Position numbers and translations under genes: made by a program. Of a stretch of 8,916 nucleotides of DNA, positions 8,600 to 8,916 are shown one piece after another (position 1 is the first letter of the stretch; each line of letters opens with the position of its first letter). The notes beneath the pieces were generated by a model. The model was given only the letters and a program-made list of their open reading frames with translations. It made no database searches and was not told where the DNA came from. The stretch is from Spirochaetaceae bacterium (lineage in GTDB: Bacteria > Spirochaetota > Spirochaetia > Treponematales > Breznakiellaceae): assembly GCA_031278575.1 (NCBI GenBank), contig JAITKD010000025.1, positions 1 to 8,916 on the forward strand. Reading direction: 5' to 3'.

Positions 8600-8643
8600 T
8601 TAGGGAAACGTGATTAGCGTCAAGTTAATCAGCGTTTCCCTAA
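8600..8643. repeat. Inverted repeat C, long hairpin at the end nearest the Rpn gene
   Basis: TTAGGGAAACG (8600-8610) pairs perfectly with CGTTTCCCTAA (8633-8643). After one bulged G (8632) the stem continues with TGATTA (8611-8616) against TAATCA (8626-8631). No T-run follows on the minus strand. It could act as a 3'-end stabiliser or a weak terminator for the gene ending at 8680. Confidence 0.85.
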
Positions 8644-8679
8644 AGATTCCCGCCGCGGGACGGAAACTTCCAGCGGCGC

Positions 8680-8916
8680 TCATTGGCCCGCGAGGTTGTG
8701 GATGGCCTCCGCCGACAGCCCGGTGATTTCGCTGATGAACTCCACCGATACGCCTCTCGCCAGGGCGTTTCTTGCGATTTCAGCCCGGCCTTTTGCCAGG
8801 CCCTTTGCCATGCCTTCTTCCAGGCCCTCCTCACGCTCAACCACCAGGGCCTCTTCCAGTTTCCATTCACCAAATAACATATTGATTACCTCCGATCCGT
8901 TCTTTTCAAAAAATCC
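8680..8916 (-). CDS. Rpn-family PD-(D/E)XK nuclease/'putative transposase', C-terminal end only
   Basis: The frame is open from the right edge to a TGA at 8682-8680: 78 residues, with the N-terminus outside the window. It reads FFEKNGSEVINMLFGEW, then a charged helical stretch with EEG/AKG-type repeats (REEGLEEGMAKGLAKGRAEI), and a helix-turn-helix-like end (ARNALARGVSVEFISEITGL, then SAEAIHNLAGQ). This is the typical tail of Rpn/TIGR01784-type proteins, whose nuclease domain lies N-terminal to it. E. coli members promote recombination and cleave DNA, and some have been linked to phage defence. The catalytic residues would be outside the window, so activity cannot be judged. An ATG at 8880 lies inside the frame behind a good ribosome binding site and could also start a 66-residue product. 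The family call rests on the characteristic tail. Confidence 0.75.
   Translation of the reverse strand, partial: GFFEKNGSEVINMLFGEWKLEEALVVEREEGLEEGMAKGLAKGRAEIARNALARGVSVEFISEITGLSAEAIHNLAGQ
8888..8893 (-). promoter_or_regulatory. Internal Shine-Dalgarno-like site in the Rpn-family gene
   Basis: The minus strand reads GGAGGT, seven bases before an in-frame ATG at 8880, which is ideal spacing. It could start translation of the C-terminal 66 residues alone. Caution: the bases also encode the SEV of a SEVINML motif that I believe is usual in this family, so the match may follow from the protein sequence. Confidence 0.4.

Larger units (their letters stand above)
8517..8643. mobile_element. MITE-like element of three consecutive hairpins
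   Basis: A 119-base block (8521-8639) has imperfect terminal inverted repeats: GGAAGCACTGATTTA (8521-8535) against GGAAACGCTGATTAA read on the other strand from 8639 to 8625, 12 of 15 identical. CTAA flanks it on both sides (8517-8520 and 8640-8643), as a 4-bp target duplication would. The inside is filled by three hairpins covering nearly every base, and there is no coding frame. It lies 37 bases after the stop of the Rpn-family gene. The structure is directly visible; calling it a miniature inverted-repeat element is inference, and a dispersed REP-type repeat or a structured 3' end of the neighbouring transcript are alternatives. Confidence 0.5.

Noticed and set aside
8640..8873. A 77-codon frame overlapping the Rpn tail in another frame
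   Set aside because: The frame at 8680-8916 carries the characteristic Rpn tail and continues to the window edge; the other is a shadow rich in Trp and Arg.

Overview
The window looks like chromosome of a Treponema-type spirochaete of moderate GC content, probably a host- or gut-associated one. This rests on three things. An LptD/OstA-like outer-membrane protein lies directly behind uvrA, a gene order I recall from Treponema pallidum (TP0514-TP0515). A PPi-linked pyruvate phosphate dikinase is present, as in treponemal glycolysis. At the right edge is the tail of an Rpn/PD-(D/E)XK 'putative transposase' protein of a type I recall as common in treponemes. Species cannot be fixed from the sequence alone.

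All protein genes I accept are on the minus strand, so transcription reads from right to left. From the right edge they are: (1) 8680-8916, the C-terminal end of an Rpn-family nuclease whose N-terminus lies outside the window; (2) 8517-8643, a compact run of three hairpins with imperfect terminal inverted repeats and a possible 4-bp target duplication, resembling a small non-autonomous mobile element; (3) about 8026-8516, a spacer with no convincing gene; (4) 5273-8011, ppdK, complete, with a strong Shine-Dalgarno; (5) 5025-5272, a spacer with two GC-rich hairpins; (6) 2112-5024, uvrA, complete; (7) 1-2115, lptD, overlapping the uvrA stop by an ATGA and running off the left edge. The lptD gene is open for 705 codons with no stop in the window, so an ORF caller that requires a stop would miss it.

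Functionally the window is mostly housekeeping: central carbon metabolism (PPDK), nucleotide excision repair (UvrA) and outer-membrane assembly (LptD). uvrA and lptD are probably co-transcribed and translationally coupled; ppdK is probably a separate unit. The right 400 bases are accessory in character. The points most worth a second look are the MITE-like element, a well-spaced internal ribosome binding site in the Rpn gene that could make a short C-terminal protein, a nine-G tract inside lptD, and a SAP-like motif in the exported part of LptD.
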